Part shown: one piece after another, positions 1 through 7,241 of the stretch | Layout: each line of letters starts with the position of its first letter | How positions within the stretch are numbered: the first letter of the stretch is position 1 | Source of the DNA: CAINVV01 sp036508555 | GTDB taxonomy: Bacteria; Bacteroidota; Bacteroidia; Bacteroidales; Prolixibacteraceae | DNA: 13,771 bases | Direction of reading: 5' to 3' | Assembly: GCA_036508555.1 (NCBI GenBank) | Contig: DATCHD010000026.1 | Span: 1 to 13,771, forward strand | Translations under genes and position numbers: made by a program | The notes under the pieces: generated by a model | What the model was told of the DNA's origin: nothing | The model's database searches: none | The model's input: the letters and a program-made list of their open reading frames with translations, nothing else

Positions 1-29
1 ATAAAAATTGGAAATTGTTGGTTGTTCAT
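1..29 (-). CDS. Possible start of an unidentified gene, cut by the window edge
   Basis: An ATG at 29-27 on the minus strand opens nine codons (MNNQQFPIF) with no stop before the edge. It lies 29 bases beyond the dinD stop, on the same strand. In Bacteroidota, dinD-like genes are often found among type I restriction-modification genes, so a subunit gene would fit here, but nothing in nine residues identifies it. The leader is A/T-rich without a convincing ribosome binding site, as elsewhere in the window. It may also be only a chance ATG. Confidence 0.25.
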
Positions 30-58
30 CTCAGTTGATTAATATTAACAATGTTACA

Positions 59-706
59 TTATGATACATTTAGCCCTGTCATTTCAGCGGCCAAATCTTT
101 GGCTTTAATGCTTATCGTAGGCAAGAAATCGGCAACAGGTCGACTATCCGGCACGCCCATTTTTCGTTTAAGCATTTTTGTATTTAACCTGAAAAGTGCT
201 TGGTCGCCTTTACTTCTGATAATAGCAAAGCCTTGGCTATCAACACCCCTTTCGAACAAAATGCCCGAAAGTTGTTTCTCCGTTTGGCTTAATTTTTCAC
301 GGGCTTTTACCCTTTCAAATTCTAAAATACGTTGTTCAACCAGCTCAGCTCTACGGGTTTGCACTGCAAAGTAGTTTTGAGCAAACGCAATTTTTTCTTT
401 ACGACTATCCCCATTTTGAGCAACTAAATAGCAAGCATATCGGGTTAAGAGAATGTCATCTATCTCATCTTTAGCACCTTTACCTTTAGTTATCAACTTC
501 CTGACATCAGGAAAATGATAGGCAACTTCTTCGCCTGCATTAGTACATGCATCTTTTGCTTTTTGTATTACTTTTTCAAAGTTTTCCCATTTGCTGTATC
601 CTAATAAATCTTGTAATTCGCGAGCACTCCAACATTCAACACCTTCTAATTCAGAAGCTGCTGCTTCAAATAAGGAAAAAAGTTCTTTTATTTCTTCTGA
701 TTTCAT
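59..706 (-). CDS. dinD: DinD-like DNA-damage-inducible protein, C-terminally shortened
   Basis: The 215-residue product matches the DinD family along its N-terminal two thirds. Visible family blocks are WSARELQDLLGYSKW (residues 26-40), LTRYACYLVAQNGD (87-100), AQNYFAVQTRR (109-119) and a GFAIIRSKGDQALF block near 159-172. E. coli DinD is about 274 residues and has been described as an inhibitor of RecA filament activity; the role in Bacteroidota is not settled. The chain stops with TAA just after AEMTGLNVS, about 60 residues before the family's usual end, and none of the three minus-strand frames of positions 1-58 continues the domain. The start follows hutU by 36 bases on the same strand, with no Shine-Dalgarno sequence. 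Base composition is clearly lower in G+C (near 38% in a sampled line against about 55% in a sampled hutU line), suggesting separate ancestry. It may be a short functional variant or a decaying gene. Confidence 0.85.
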   Translation of the reverse strand: MKSEEIKELFSLFEAAASELEGVECWSARELQDLLGYSKWENFEKVIQKAKDACTNAGEEVAYHFPDVRKLITKGKGAKDEIDDILLTRYACYLVAQNGDSRKEKIAFAQNYFAVQTRRAELVEQRILEFERVKAREKLSQTEKQLSGILFERGVDSQGFAIIRSKGDQALFRLNTKMLKRKMGVPDSRPVADFLPTISIKAKDLAAEMTGLNVS

Positions 707-742
707 ATTTCTTATTGTTTAAAAGGTGTTGGATATTCAATT

Positions 743-2425
743 CTACCGAAATTCCATGCCAAACTGATGCAATGTCGCAGTTGCTTCTTCGTAACCGGCA
801 TCGTGGTGCCTAAAGATACCCATCGCCGGGTCATTGTAGAGTACTCGCCGGATACACGAAGCCGCGCGGTCGGTTCCGTCTGCCAGAACGACCATCCCTG
901 CATGCTGGGAATAACCGATTCCGACACCTCCGCCATGATGAAAGGATACCCAGGTAGCCCCACCTGCTGTATTGGACATCAGGTTCAGAAGCGGCCAGTC
1001 GGAGACCGCATCACTGCCGTCTTTCATCTTTTCCGTTTCGCGATTAGGAGACGCCACCGACCCGCAATCGAGGTGATCACGGCCGATCACCAATGGTGCA
1101 CTCACGCGACCCGACCGGACAAGTTCATTAAAAAGCAGTCCGGCCTTCTCCCTTTCACCCATCCCCAGCCAGCAAATCCTGGCCGGCAAGCCCTGAAATG
1201 AAACTCTTTCCCTGGCTTTCTTCAACCAATTAATCATGGGTATATTCTCCGGGAAAGCCTCAATCAATGCCTGGTCTGTCGTATAAATATCTTCCGGATT
1301 CCCCGACAAAGCCGCCCACCGGAATGGTCCCTTCCCCTCGCAGAAAAGCGGCCGGATAAATTTGGGGGTGAATCCGTCGTAGTTATAGGCATCCGGCTCA
1401 CCACCCTGTTTTGCCATCTCCCGCAAGTTGTTGCCATAATCGAAGGTAACACTGCCCATTTTTTGCAACTGCAGCATCAGTCCGACGTGACGGGCCATGC
1501 TCTTCAAAGCCAATGTTTTATATCTCGAAGGATCAGATTTGCGAAGCGAAAGGGCCTCCTCCAAAGTGAAGCCGTTTGGCACATAACCATGAAGCGGATC
1601 ATGGGCTGAGGTCTGATCAGTTAGGATATCCGGGATGATTCCGTCATTCAGCAGATGCTGCAAAGTGTCACCAATGTCCGCGACCAATCCTACCGAGATG
1701 GCCGATCCTTTAGCTTTGGCATGTAAAATTAAATCAATGGCTTCCCGGTAGGAATAGGCAATATGATCGATATATCCGGTATCGAGTCTCTTTCTGATTC
1801 TGGAGGCATCTACATCGGCTCCGAGAAAAGTAGCTCCGGCCATCGTGGCTGCAAGCGGCTGGGCTCCCCCCATCCCGCCTAAACCACCGGATACCAGTAG
1901 CTTATGTTTCAGATCATTGTTGAAATATTTCTTCCCGCAAGCCACAAAAGTCTCATAAGTGCCCTGCAGAATCCCCTGGCTCCCAATATAAATCCAGCTG
2001 CCAGCCGTCATCTGACCGTACATCATCAGTCCGTCCTGTTTCAATCGCTCGAAATGATCCCACGTGGCCCACGCAGGCACCAGGTTACTGTTGGCAATCA
2101 AGACCCTCGGGGCGCTGGGATGAGTCCTGACAATCCCAACGGCCTTGCCCGACTGTACCAGCAACGAGTGATTTTCATCCAGCGTGAGCAGCGCCCGGAT
2201 GATATCCTGCAGCGCCCCGACGTTTCGGGCTGCCTGACCGGTACCTCCGTAAACGACCAACTCTTCTGGATTTTCGGCCACTTCACGGTCGAGGTTGTTC
2301 AGCAGCATCCTCAGCGGGGCCTCCGTCTGCCACGACAAGGCGTTCAGCTGATTTCCACGAGGTGCACGGTAATTGGGATGAGCCGCATATTTTTCAATAA
2401 ATTCCGAAAAATTCATCGTTTTCAT
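743..2425 (-). CDS. hutU: Urocanate hydratase (urocanase)
   Basis: The 560-residue protein is a full-length bacterial-type urocanase, which adds water to urocanate to give 4-imidazolone-5-propionate, the second step of histidine degradation in the cytoplasm. NAD+ is tightly bound and acts as an electrophile. Family signatures are intact: APRGNQLNALSWQTEAPLRM (21-40), YGQMTAGSWIYIGSQGI (136-152), the glycine-rich LVSGGLGGMGGAQP (177-190), TDQTSAHDPLHGY (269-281), FDYGNNLREMAKQ (328-340), and FQGLPARICWLG with the conserved Cys418, equivalent to the active-site region around Cys410 of the Pseudomonas enzyme. A further block, DGSDAVSDWPLLN, is at 469-481. The first ATG (2425) overlaps the end of hutH by 32 bases; a second ATG three codons in (2416) is equally possible. 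The overlap suggests translational coupling with hutH. dinD follows after 36 bases. Confidence 0.97.
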   Translation of the reverse strand: MKTMNFSEFIEKYAAHPNYRAPRGNQLNALSWQTEAPLRMLLNNLDREVAENPEELVVYGGTGQAARNVGALQDIIRALLTLDENHSLLVQSGKAVGIVRTHPSAPRVLIANSNLVPAWATWDHFERLKQDGLMMYGQMTAGSWIYIGSQGILQGTYETFVACGKKYFNNDLKHKLLVSGGLGGMGGAQPLAATMAGATFLGADVDASRIRKRLDTGYIDHIAYSYREAIDLILHAKAKGSAISVGLVADIGDTLQHLLNDGIIPDILTDQTSAHDPLHGYVPNGFTLEEALSLRKSDPSRYKTLALKSMARHVGLMLQLQKMGSVTFDYGNNLREMAKQGGEPDAYNYDGFTPKFIRPLFCEGKGPFRWAALSGNPEDIYTTDQALIEAFPENIPMINWLKKARERVSFQGLPARICWLGMGEREKAGLLFNELVRSGRVSAPLVIGRDHLDCGSVASPNRETEKMKDGSDAVSDWPLLNLMSNTAGGATWVSFHHGGGVGIGYSQHAGMVVLADGTDRAASCIRRVLYNDPAMGIFRHHDAGYEEATATLHQFGMEFR

Positions 2426-3974
2426 TTTTTAGATTGATCCCGTACCCGGAAGCTACTTCACCGGAATATTTCACCAACGTCTTGTTTTTTACCATCAGGA
2501 TGGCCTTGTTCATCTCCTCCGACATGACGTGATCCGACTCTGCGAACGGAATACTTTCGCGCACCAACGCATGACAAGCATCCAGAATCACACTCGATTT
2601 CAATGGTTTCCTGAAGTCAAAACCCTGGGCAGCGGTGAACAGTTCAATCCCCTGAATTTTCTCGAGGTTGTCGATGATCATCAGACATTTGCGGGCACTG
2701 ATAGATCCCATGCTAACGTGGTCTTCCTGCCCCAATGAGGTAGGGATGCTATCCGCGGAAGCGGGAAAACATAGAGACTTATTTTCGCTAACTAACGCTG
2801 CAGTAGTGTATTGCGGAATCATAAACCCGGAGTTGAGACCGGCCTCCTTCATAAGCAGTTTGGGTAATCCAGGAATGACATCCTTGAGCGAGAGATAGAT
2901 CCTGCGATCCGCAATGTTACCCAGCTCAGAAACAGCCACAGAGGCATAATCGAGCGCCATAGCCAACGGCTGCCCGTGGAAATTTCCTCCTGAGACGGAG
3001 CTTCCGTCCCTTAGCAGGATCGGATTGTCGGTCACGGAATTGAGCTCAATATGAAGCAATTCCTTCAGGTGCAGGAAAGCGTTGCGGGAGGCACCGTGCA
3101 CCTGAGGGATGCATCGGAGCGAATACGGATCCTGCACGCGGGTGCAATTTCGGTGCGACTGAACGATCTCGGAGTCGGCAAGCAGTGTGCGCATTCGTTC
3201 AGCCACATAGATCGTGCCTTTGTAGGCGCGCAACAGATGAAGTTCTTCGGTAAAAGCACTAACAGACCCCAACATCGCTTCCAGGTTCATGGCTGCTACC
3301 AGGTCGGCATTGTCCAGACAATTCTGAAAGCGCTCCACAATTTTTACAGCATGTGCAGCGATAAACTGTGTACCATTGATTAACGCTAACCCTTCCTTGG
3401 CACCCAAATCAACGGGAGACAGACCGAACTGCTGAAGGACTTTTCCGGTCTCCATCCTTGTGCCTTCAAAATAGACTTCTCCGAAACCGATCAGCGGCAA
3501 AAAAAGATGCGCCAGCGGAGCAAGGTCGCCGGAAGCGCCAACCGAACCCTGAGATGGAACAACAGGGATGATATTCATATTGATGTGCCACAGAATGCGT
3601 TCCAGGGTACTCATTGCAATTCCCGAATAGCCCATCGATAAGGAATGAACTTTCAGAATCATCATGAGCTTGGCAATATCAGACGAAATGGGATCACCAA
3701 CGCCAACGCTATGACTCTTTAAGATGTTGTATTGCAGTCTTTTGGAATCACTTTCGGAAATAATGGTGGTACAAAGCGGACCGAACCCCGTATTGATACC
3801 ATAAACATGCTTGTGATCGGCAACGATCTCCTCTACTCTTCTGCGGCTGTTCTCAATCATGATCGCAGCTGATTTACCAATTCTCCCCGTCACCTCTCCT
3901 GATGCAATCCGTAGAGCCAGTCCGGTCGTTAAATGATCTTCACCATAATTAAAATAGTCCATGGAATTGTGCAT
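2394..3974 (-). CDS. hutH: Histidine ammonia-lyase (histidase)
   Basis: The 526-residue protein belongs to the aromatic amino acid lyase family and would convert L-histidine to urocanate and ammonia. The self-forming MIO cofactor triad Ala-Ser-Gly is at 147-149 inside GSVGASGDLAPLAHLFLP. The catalytic Tyr is in HVYGINTGFGPL (Tyr59), and QEDHVSMGS lies at 416-424. The Ser-His pair at 88-89 (LKSHSVGVG) in the substrate-selectivity loop is what histidases carry, against phenylalanine or tyrosine lyases. The gene overlaps the upstream kinase gene by 26 bases if the first ATG (3974) is used, or 14 bases if the ATG at 3962 (MDYFNYGEDHL) is used; neither has a strong ribosome binding site. Its end overlaps hutU, whose product takes the urocanate made here. 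Length is slightly above the usual 500-510 residues, mostly at the C-terminus. Confidence 0.96.
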   Translation of the reverse strand: MHNSMDYFNYGEDHLTTGLALRIASGEVTGRIGKSAAIMIENSRRRVEEIVADHKHVYGINTGFGPLCTTIISESDSKRLQYNILKSHSVGVGDPISSDIAKLMMILKVHSLSMGYSGIAMSTLERILWHINMNIIPVVPSQGSVGASGDLAPLAHLFLPLIGFGEVYFEGTRMETGKVLQQFGLSPVDLGAKEGLALINGTQFIAAHAVKIVERFQNCLDNADLVAAMNLEAMLGSVSAFTEELHLLRAYKGTIYVAERMRTLLADSEIVQSHRNCTRVQDPYSLRCIPQVHGASRNAFLHLKELLHIELNSVTDNPILLRDGSSVSGGNFHGQPLAMALDYASVAVSELGNIADRRIYLSLKDVIPGLPKLLMKEAGLNSGFMIPQYTTAALVSENKSLCFPASADSIPTSLGQEDHVSMGSISARKCLMIIDNLEKIQGIELFTAAQGFDFRKPLKSSVILDACHALVRESIPFAESDHVMSEEMNKAILMVKNKTLVKYSGEVASGYGINLKNENDEFFGIY

Positions 3975-4584
3975 TGATCCTGTCTATGATCTTGCTTAAA
4001 TCTTCCTGATTTTCCTCAAAATTTAGACTGTCGACATTAACAATCAACATCTTACCTAAAGTATAATGTGATGCCCATGCTTCATATCGCTGGTTCAGCT
4101 GACCTAAATAATCCAGTCTGATGCTGTTTTCATAGTCACGGCCACGCTTTTGTATATTGTTGACCAATGTAGGCACCGTTGCCCGAAGGTAGATCATCAG
4201 CGTCGGGGCTTTGATTAATTTACTCATTAACGCGAACAGTTGTTTATAATTGGAGAAATCCCGGGTACTCATCAGTCCCATCTCATGTAGGTTAGGGGCG
4301 AAAATCTCGGCATCCTCGTAGATAGTCCTGTCCTGAATAACAGTCTTGCCGCTGTCTCTGAAATCCAATACCTGACTGAACCTTGAATTCAGGAAATAGA
4401 CCTGCAGATTAAAGGACCATCGAAGCATATCGTGATAAAAATCATCCAGATAGGGATTATTGTCGGCATCCTCATAATGCGCCTCCCAGACGTAGTGCTT
4501 GGCCAGCAGACGGGTCAGAGTTGTTTTACCGGCTCCAATATTTCCGGCAATTGCGATGTGCATGTGGGTGGGTTCCTTTTTCAT
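3949..4584 (-). CDS. Deoxynucleoside kinase (deoxyadenosine/deoxyguanosine kinase family)
   Basis: The 211-residue protein is a P-loop kinase of the deoxynucleoside kinase family, which phosphorylates salvaged deoxynucleosides with ATP in the cytoplasm. The Walker A loop GNIGAGKTT is at 14-22. The DRT motif (85-87), followed by IYEDAEIFA, forms the family's catalytic and nucleoside-binding segment, and the arginine-rich lid is in QKRGRDYENSIRLDYL (145-160). Length matches the family. Specificity (dA, dG or dC) cannot be read from sequence. The second Met (codon 8, at 4563) is a likely alternative start because it begins the family core (MHIAIAGNIG) and has AAAGGAA about 10 bases upstream, while the first ATG has no such site. 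The gene starts 8 bases after GH3 and overlaps hutH, so it sits inside an apparent four-gene operon although its pathway is unrelated to histidine breakdown. Confidence 0.9.
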   Translation of the reverse strand: MKKEPTHMHIAIAGNIGAGKTTLTRLLAKHYVWEAHYEDADNNPYLDDFYHDMLRWSFNLQVYFLNSRFSQVLDFRDSGKTVIQDRTIYEDAEIFAPNLHEMGLMSTRDFSNYKQLFALMSKLIKAPTLMIYLRATVPTLVNNIQKRGRDYENSIRLDYLGQLNQRYEAWASHYTLGKMLIVNVDSLNFEENQEDLSKIIDRINAQFHGLF

Positions 4585-4592
4585 ATTTTGTA

Positions 4593-6116
4593 TTAATTTA
4601 TTCTCTGATGTATCATCAAAAGCTCATCCAGGTAGGCTCTGTCATTGGAGAGCCGAGGTACCTTGTTCTGTCCACCAACTTTCCCCTTCTCCCGCATCCA
4701 ATGCATGAAAGTGCCCTTATTCATAGACACAACTTTTGGCTTTTCGAGGGTAGAGTTTTTGAAGCGTTTTGCCTCATAATCGGAGTTAAGGGATTGCAGC
4801 TTCAGGTCAAGCAATTCAGTAAAATAGTCCAGATTATCGGGTTCTTTTTCGAATTCTATCAGCCATTCATGGGATCCCTTCTTATCCAGGTCACTCATAA
4901 ATATTGGGCCGGCACTGTATTCGCTGATGATAGCCCCTGTACCCGTCGTGGCTGCCAGCAAAGCTCTCTCCGCGTTGTCAACAATCAATTCCTCCCCAAA
5001 AGCGTTGATGAATTGTTTCGTACGACCAGTTATCCTGAGCTTATATGGATTTTTAGTAGTAAACATCACGGTATCACCAATCATATACCTCCACAAACCA
5101 CCATTGGTCGAAATAACTATGGCATAATTTACACCGGTCTCTACCTTCCAAACAGGCAGGACGGAGGGATTTTCCGAATCAATTTCATCCATTGGAATAA
5201 ATTCGTAAAAAATCCCATAATCCAGCATCAGCAACATATCCGGAGAAGCAGGATCGTCCTGAATGGCAAAGAAACCTTCCGATGCATTATAGGTTTCCAT
5301 GTATTGCATCGTGTCGGAAGGAATTATTTTTCTGAACTGTTCTCTGTAGGGCTCAAATGCAATACCTCCGTGGATAAAAAGTTCAAGATTTGGCCAGATA
5401 TCCAGCAAATTGGTTTTTCCGGTGTATTCGAGGATGAATTTCATCAGGACCAGATTCCAGGAAGGTACTCCGGCGAAGGAGGTAACATTTTCATGGATAG
5501 ATGTTTTTGCAATCTCCTCAATTTTTTTCTCAAATTGTTCAATCAGGGCAATCTCGGTAGGGGGTGTTCTGTGAAAATCAGTCCAGAAAGGCAGGTTTTC
5601 AATCATAATTGCTGAAAGATCACCATAAAAGGAGTTGTTGTTCATGCTATTCACCCGGTGACTCCCACCCAGCGTCAGACTCTTGCCGGATAATAGCTTT
5701 GTCTCCGGGAAATTCTTGTAATACATCGCCAGCACATCTTTACCCCCCTGAAAATGGCACTCATCCAGCGACTCTTTTGATACCGGAATGAACTTACTCT
5801 TAGCGTTGGTTGTTCCGGACGATTTGGCAAACCATCTGATTTCGCCGGGCCAGAGGATATTCTTTTTACCCTCAATCATCTGACTGATAAATGGCTCAAT
5901 CGTTTCATAAGTGGATATCGGAACCCTCGACTGGAAGTCCCTGAGCGAGGTCATCGATTCGTAATCATATTTCCTTCCCCATTCGCAGTTTCTTGCCGAG
6001 CCCAAAAGGTCAAAAAGAAGCTCCGTCTGAATCTCGCGAGCATGTTCGCGGTACAGCTCAATCTGATATATCCTTTTGTAATTGATCCAGTTAATGATGG
6101 AATTGACAATAGCCAT
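4593..6116 (-). CDS. GH3-family acyl-adenylating protein (bacterial GH3 homologue)
   Basis: The 507-residue protein is a homologue of plant GH3 (auxin and jasmonate amidosynthetase) enzymes of the ANL adenylating superfamily. In plants these activate a carboxylate with ATP and join it to an amino acid; substrates of the bacterial members are not established. Visible ATP-site motifs are SSGTTNAKSKFIP (99-111), YNASEGFFA (276-284) and LWRYMIGDTV (341-350), where plants usually have YRxGD. GRTKQFINAFGEEL (364-377) marks the hinge to the C-terminal domain, and a Lys in the KGTFMHWM block (467-474) lies in the C-terminal domain. Length is somewhat below plant GH3 (about 580-610), as is normal for bacterial members. 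It is the first gene of the minus-strand group and is divergent from cvpA across 125 bases. No Shine-Dalgarno sequence is seen. Confidence 0.9.
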   Translation of the reverse strand: MAIVNSIINWINYKRIYQIELYREHAREIQTELLFDLLGSARNCEWGRKYDYESMTSLRDFQSRVPISTYETIEPFISQMIEGKKNILWPGEIRWFAKSSGTTNAKSKFIPVSKESLDECHFQGGKDVLAMYYKNFPETKLLSGKSLTLGGSHRVNSMNNNSFYGDLSAIMIENLPFWTDFHRTPPTEIALIEQFEKKIEEIAKTSIHENVTSFAGVPSWNLVLMKFILEYTGKTNLLDIWPNLELFIHGGIAFEPYREQFRKIIPSDTMQYMETYNASEGFFAIQDDPASPDMLLMLDYGIFYEFIPMDEIDSENPSVLPVWKVETGVNYAIVISTNGGLWRYMIGDTVMFTTKNPYKLRITGRTKQFINAFGEELIVDNAERALLAATTGTGAIISEYSAGPIFMSDLDKKGSHEWLIEFEKEPDNLDYFTELLDLKLQSLNSDYEAKRFKNSTLEKPKVVSMNKGTFMHWMREKGKVGGQNKVPRLSNDRAYLDELLMIHQRIN

Positions 6117-6241
6117 GAAGTCCGGTTAATAGTTAACGTAGTTTTATTACGGTGGTTAAAACTACGAATTTTCGGTCAAAACGAAGGTGGAAACATTTAA
6201 TTTTTTAACTTTATTCCGAACATAATTAATCGCGAAAACTT
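6117..6241. promoter_or_regulatory. Divergent spacer between the GH3 gene and cvpA
   Basis: This 125-base A/T-rich spacer must hold the promoters of both the leftward GH3-kinase-hut group and rightward cvpA. On the plus strand TAACTTTA (6206-6213) is one mismatch from the Bacteroidota -7 element TAnnTTTG and lies 28 bases before cvpA. On the minus strand TAGTTTTA (plus positions 6157-6164) is likewise one mismatch away. No convincing TTG -33 partner was found at normal spacing for either, so exact promoters remain tentative. Confidence 0.35.
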
Positions 6242-6757
6242 ATGAATATAGTCGACCTAGTTTTGGTCATAATCCTCATCGCTGGCGCAATTCACGGATT
6301 TATCAGAGGCTTTTTCGTCGAGTTTGCTTCAGTGGCAGCCTTGGTTCTGGGCGTCCTGTGCGCACTATTATTCTCGGTCTACTTGCGCACGTGGCTGTCC
6401 GGTGTTGTTTCCTGGAGGCCTGAGACCATAAAAGCCGTCGCTTCCATCCTGATATTCATCAGTGTAGTGATCACCGTGCACCTCATTGCCAATGCGCTGG
6501 AAAAATTTGTCCGGGCCATCGCTATGGGTTTGCTGAGTCGTGTCGGAGGCGCCATCTTCGGAGTAATCAAGACCGCCTTCATCGTCAGCTTCCTGATGTA
6601 TGTGATCGCCAGGATTGAAACATACGACGTGACGATCATTCCAAAACAACCTAAGAGCGAATCAAAATATTACAAACCTATCGAGAAGTTACTCCCTAAT
6701 GTTTTGCCATTTCTGAAGGAAGAAAAGGATGATATTCAGAAGAAAGTAGTCTCCTGA
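6242..6757 (+). CDS. cvpA: CvpA-family inner-membrane protein
   Basis: The 171-residue protein has the CvpA (colicin V production) family layout: four hydrophobic segments at about 4-24, 28-48, 63-85 and 99-122, followed by a polar, charged tail from about 136 rich in Lys and Glu. The opening NIVDLVLVIILIAGAIHGFI, with the glycine pattern AIHGFIRGFF, is characteristic of the family. CvpA is needed for colicin V production in E. coli and is linked to envelope stress in other bacteria; its molecular job is unknown. The start has no Shine-Dalgarno sequence (the leader reads CGCGAAAACTT). The gene is divergent from the GH3 gene and converges on the broken peptidase C26-like gene, with 15 bases between their stops. 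No hairpin terminator was seen between the two. Confidence 0.88.
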   Translation: MNIVDLVLVIILIAGAIHGFIRGFFVEFASVAALVLGVLCALLFSVYLRTWLSGVVSWRPETIKAVASILIFISVVITVHLIANALEKFVRAIAMGLLSRVGGAIFGVIKTAFIVSFLMYVIARIETYDVTIIPKQPKSESKYYKPIEKLLPNVLPFLKEEKDDIQKKVVS

Positions 6758-6772
6758 ATTATCATGAAGGCC

Positions 6773-7125
6773 CTATTTAATAGCGGCGACTTTCGTAGAA
6801 AAGTCCTTCCAGAATTTGAGGTGAAAATCCATGTTCTTCTCTTTCACAAGTTGTTTGTTGAGCGAAAATTTTCGGCAGGAGTACTCACATAAAGGGCATC
6901 CGGTAAATAGCGAGATGATTTCTCCGGATGGTATTGGACGCCGACCATCTCCAGATCCGGGATTTCGATCACCTTTTGCTGGAGTAACTCCATCATGTTT
7001 TCAATATTTCCAACAGTCGGGTGAAGTAAATAGACCCGGTGCCGTGCAGCCGAAGCGAAGATGGCAAATTGCAGGATTACCAGGATTACCAGGATTTTCC
7101 TTAAAACCAAAATTTTTTTCATCAT
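6773..7125 (-). pseudogene. Remnant of a secreted peptidase C26 / class I glutamine amidotransferase-like gene (internal deletion plus frameshift)
   Basis: An open frame from 7125 to 6844 codes for a signal peptide (MMKKILVLRKILVILVILQF, ending near ASA), an N-terminal strand RVYLLHPTVGNIENM, and then directly VGVQYHPEKS. GVQ(F/Y)HPE is the C-terminal His-Glu motif of class I glutamine amidotransferases and C26 gamma-glutamyl hydrolases, normally some 150-200 residues from the N-terminus; the nucleophile elbow GxCxG and everything around it are absent. After ENF (near 6867) the original frame soon stops. One frame over, the reading continues as SLNKQLV then KEKNMDFHLKFWKDF and ends at TAG 6773-6775, as expected of a C-terminus. 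Restoring one base in the AAAATTTT run at 6865-6872 joins both. Seen: the two frames and motif. Known: HPE motif position. Inferred: loss of the core, perhaps by recombination at similar VGV-YH codons. A small intact unknown secreted protein is the alternative. Confidence 0.65.
7073..7096. repeat. Short 9-base tandem repeat in the signal-peptide region of the broken C26-like gene
   Basis: AGGATTACC occurs twice in direct succession (7073-7081, 7082-7090), followed by a partial third unit AGGATT (7091-7096). On the coding minus strand it encodes repeated V-I-L in the hydrophobic core of the signal peptide. It probably arose by strand slippage and is harmless for a hydrophobic segment. Confidence 0.7.
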
Positions 7126-7218
7126 TAATTGCTTAAATTAACAGCCGTTTGATTTATCCAAAGATCGTAAAACTTCGCCTGACAATCAATTCAATTTTTA
7201 CCGACCGGAATAATGCGC

Positions 7219-7226
7219 TATTTTTG
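7219..7226 (+). promoter_or_regulatory. Candidate Bacteroidota -7 promoter element of tyrS
   Basis: TATTTTTG is an exact match to TAnnTTTG, 15 bases before the chosen tyrS ATG, implying a very short leader. The expected -33 TTTG is represented only by a weak T-rich stretch near 7195-7199. This position also argues against translation starting at the far upstream ATG (7149). Confidence 0.5.
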
Positions 7227-7241
7227 CCAAAAATTTTAACA

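Noticed and set aside
1904..2437. A 177-codon plus-strand open frame opposite hutU
   Set aside because: It is antisense to conserved urocanase blocks and shows no domain of its own.
2394..3974. hutH as a phenylalanine or tyrosine ammonia-lyase
   Set aside because: The selectivity-loop Ser-His pair, the QEDHVSM block and the coupling to hutU all point to histidase.
4521..5615. A 364-codon open frame on the plus strand opposite the GH3 and kinase genes
   Set aside because: Its translation has no recognisable family or plausible composition, while the opposite strand holds intact GH3 and kinase motifs. It is an antisense shadow.
6862..6875. Programmed frameshift in the AAAATTTT run of the C26-like gene
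   Set aside because: The gene already lacks its catalytic core, and no slippery heptamer with a downstream hairpin was seen. Ordinary decay, or a sequencing error, is simpler.
7149..7241. N-terminal extension of TyrRS from an upstream in-frame ATG
   Set aside because: The extra 31 residues have no family similarity, and the exact TAnnTTTG promoter match lies within this stretch; the ATG at 7242 gives the normal length.
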